6,773 nucleotides of DNA from Thermoleophilia bacterium (GTDB lineage: Bacteria > Actinomycetota > Thermoleophilia > Gaiellales > Gaiellaceae), in assembly GCA_020845695.1 (NCBI GenBank), contig JADLFG010000035.1, positions 1-6,773 on the forward strand, written 5' to 3'. Every line of letters starts with the position of its first letter. Position 1 is the first letter of the stretch. The translations under genes and the position numbers were made by a program. The notes under the pieces were generated by a model, which saw only the letters and a list, made by a program, of their open reading frames with translations, was not told where the DNA came from and did not search any database. This document shows positions 5,643 through 6,773 of the stretch, in pieces.

Positions 5643-6773
5643 CTAGGCTTCCGCGCGGGCGAGGGCCGCCTGCCAGAGCGCGTAGGGCCGGCTGTCGCGG
5701 ATCCAGCCGGTCGGATCGCCCGTCTCCGCGACGTTCGCCCCGCCTGCACCGCTGCGCACGGCGAGACCAGCCGTGTAGCGGGCAAAGCAGGCGACGACGA
5801 GCGGGACGATCGCCTCGTCGGGGACCCCTGCTGCCCGCGCGTACCTGCGAAGGGCGTCGAGACCCCAGCCGCTTGCGGGAGCGACGGCGGACTCGAACGC
5901 GCCCCGATGCTCGGCCGGCGTGACCGCACGCGCTTCGGCCGCAGCGACGTAGGCGACGAAGAAGACGAGATCGACGACGGGCAGGCCGTCCGGCACTGCC
6001 AGCTCCCAGTCGATCACGCCCAGCCGCTCGCCCCGAAGCCAGAACAGGTTCGGGTGACTGACGTCGCCGTGCTCGAAGACGACCGGCAGCTCGACATCGC
6101 GCAGCGGCTCGAGCGCCCTACGGGTCCGCTCGAGGGAGTCGCCGTCGAGAAGGCCGGACGCGAGCCGCTCGAGCGGCTCGTCGACGAGCCGGATCAGGCG
6201 CTCGTCCGCGCGGCACGGCGCGGAGCGCGGAAGGCCGAGCGTCCATGCGAGACCTGCCTCGAGCACCTCCTGGCGGTGACGGCGGACGAAGCGAGGGTTC
6301 ACGAGCGCGCCGTTCATCGCGGTCGTCACGAGCGTGGGCCAGCCTTCGCTTCCCGCAGACCAGACGACCTCGGGCACGGTGTGAAGCGCACCCCCCGATC
6401 GGGACCGGATCGCCTCCAGGTTTCGCGCCTCCCGCTCGATCGCCGAACCGGGGCCGGGCTCGCGCGCGATCTTCGCCACGAAGGCCGGCTCCCGCCGGCC
6501 CTCGGGAGCGAGCAGCGCGACGACCGCACGCGAGGTCTCGAAGCGCGGAGTGACAAGCAGTACGGTCGACCGGGTCCCGAGCCCGGAGCGCTCGAGGCTC
6601 TGACCGGGCCCCGGCTCGCCCAGCAGGCCGATCCCGTGTTCCGCTCCTGCCGACGGCCCTTCGCCCCACCGGGCCAGCACGCTGGCGCACGGCACCGCGC
6701 GATCGAGCATTCCCAGGCGCCGGAGGGTGCGGGCGAGCGCGGCCTTCAACGTCGCGGCACGGCTGGCCTGACG
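5643..6773 (-). CDS. APH-fold (aminoglycoside phosphotransferase family) small-molecule kinase, 5' end uncertain
   Basis: Protein-kinase-like phosphotransferase, expected to move the gamma-phosphate of ATP onto a hydroxyl of a sugar or other small molecule. Numbering is from a TTG at 6749. The N-lobe has FVAKIARE (90-97) with candidate ATP-binding Lys93 and an acidic helix EREARNLEAI (105-114). The C-lobe has the catalytic loop EHGDVSHPN (226-234) with Asp229 and Asn234, and the metal-binding IDWE (246-249) with Asp247, so the active site looks complete. The frame has no stop from 6749 to the window edge (residues RQASRAAT precede), so the true start may lie outside; the TTG and an ATG at 6710 are internal alternatives, neither with a good Shine-Dalgarno. 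TAG stop at 5643-5645. It is the most upstream visible gene of the minus-strand series. The setting argues against a resistance role and for modification of a glycan precursor; the substrate is unknown. Confidence 0.85.
   Translation of the reverse strand, partial: RQASRAATLKAALARTLRRLGMLDRAVPCASVLARWGEGPSAGAEHGIGLLGEPGPGQSLERSGLGTRSTVLLVTPRFETSRAVVALLAPEGRREPAFVAKIAREPGPGSAIEREARNLEAIRSRSGGALHTVPEVVWSAGSEGWPTLVTTAMNGALVNPRFVRRHRQEVLEAGLAWTLGLPRSAPCRADERLIRLVDEPLERLASGLLDGDSLERTRRALEPLRDVELPVVFEHGDVSHPNLFWLRGERLGVIDWELAVPDGLPVVDLVFFVAYVAAAEARAVTPAEHRGAFESAVAPASGWGLDALRRYARAAGVPDEAIVPLVVACFARYTAGLAVRSGAGGANVAETGDPTGWIRDSRPYALWQAALARAEA

Noticed and set aside
5643..6773. Antibiotic (aminoglycoside) resistance gene
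   Set aside because: Only the fold and the HGD...N / IDWE motifs are shared with the wider APH superfamily. The operon context is glycan biosynthesis and nothing points to an aminoglycoside substrate.

Overview
The window is very GC-rich and densely coded, with the strong third-position G/C bias typical of high-GC bacteria. Overall protein character (Ala/Arg/Gly-rich, tightly overlapping genes, alginate-lyase-like protein ending in a KNMAWTDWTH-type tail) suggests an actinomycetote, possibly Thermoleophilia-like. That placement is an inference from style, not from a marker gene.

Layout: six genes all lie on the minus strand and read from the right edge to the left. In transcription order they are: (1) an aminoglycoside-phosphotransferase-fold (APH) kinase, open to the right edge (5643-6773); (2) a family 4 glycosyltransferase resembling the XrtA/PEP-CTERM-associated TIGR03087 group (4365-5600); (3) a thymidylate-kinase-like P-loop kinase (3646-4368); (4) an ATP-grasp ligase (2444-3649); (5) a NodB-type polysaccharide deacetylase (1417-2454); (6) a membrane-anchored alginate-lyase-like/heparinase-like protein (177 to about 1277). 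Junctions 2/3 and 3/4 are 4-bp ATGA overlaps and 4/5 overlap by 11 bp, so genes 2-5 look translationally coupled. Gene 1 is 42 bp upstream of gene 2. Gene 6 follows after 31 to 139 bp depending on its start, and a TTGACA hexamer lies in that stretch. At the left edge the last 19 codons of a plus-strand gene end at base 62. The 114-bp convergent gap that follows is full of inverted repeats and probably holds the termination signals.

How the genes may work together: this looks like part of a cell-surface or exopolysaccharide locus. A glycosyltransferase adds a sugar, a deacetylase can free an amine on an N-acetylated sugar, an ATP-grasp enzyme could join a carboxylate to an amine, and two small-molecule kinase folds (APH-like and Tmk-like) could phosphorylate a sugar or activated intermediate. 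The membrane-anchored lyase-like protein could trim the polymer outside the membrane. Each family call is based on visible motifs; the combined pathway is a hypothesis. No RNA genes, CRISPR arrays, insertion sequences or attachment sites were seen, and no gene-free stretch exceeds 300 bases.
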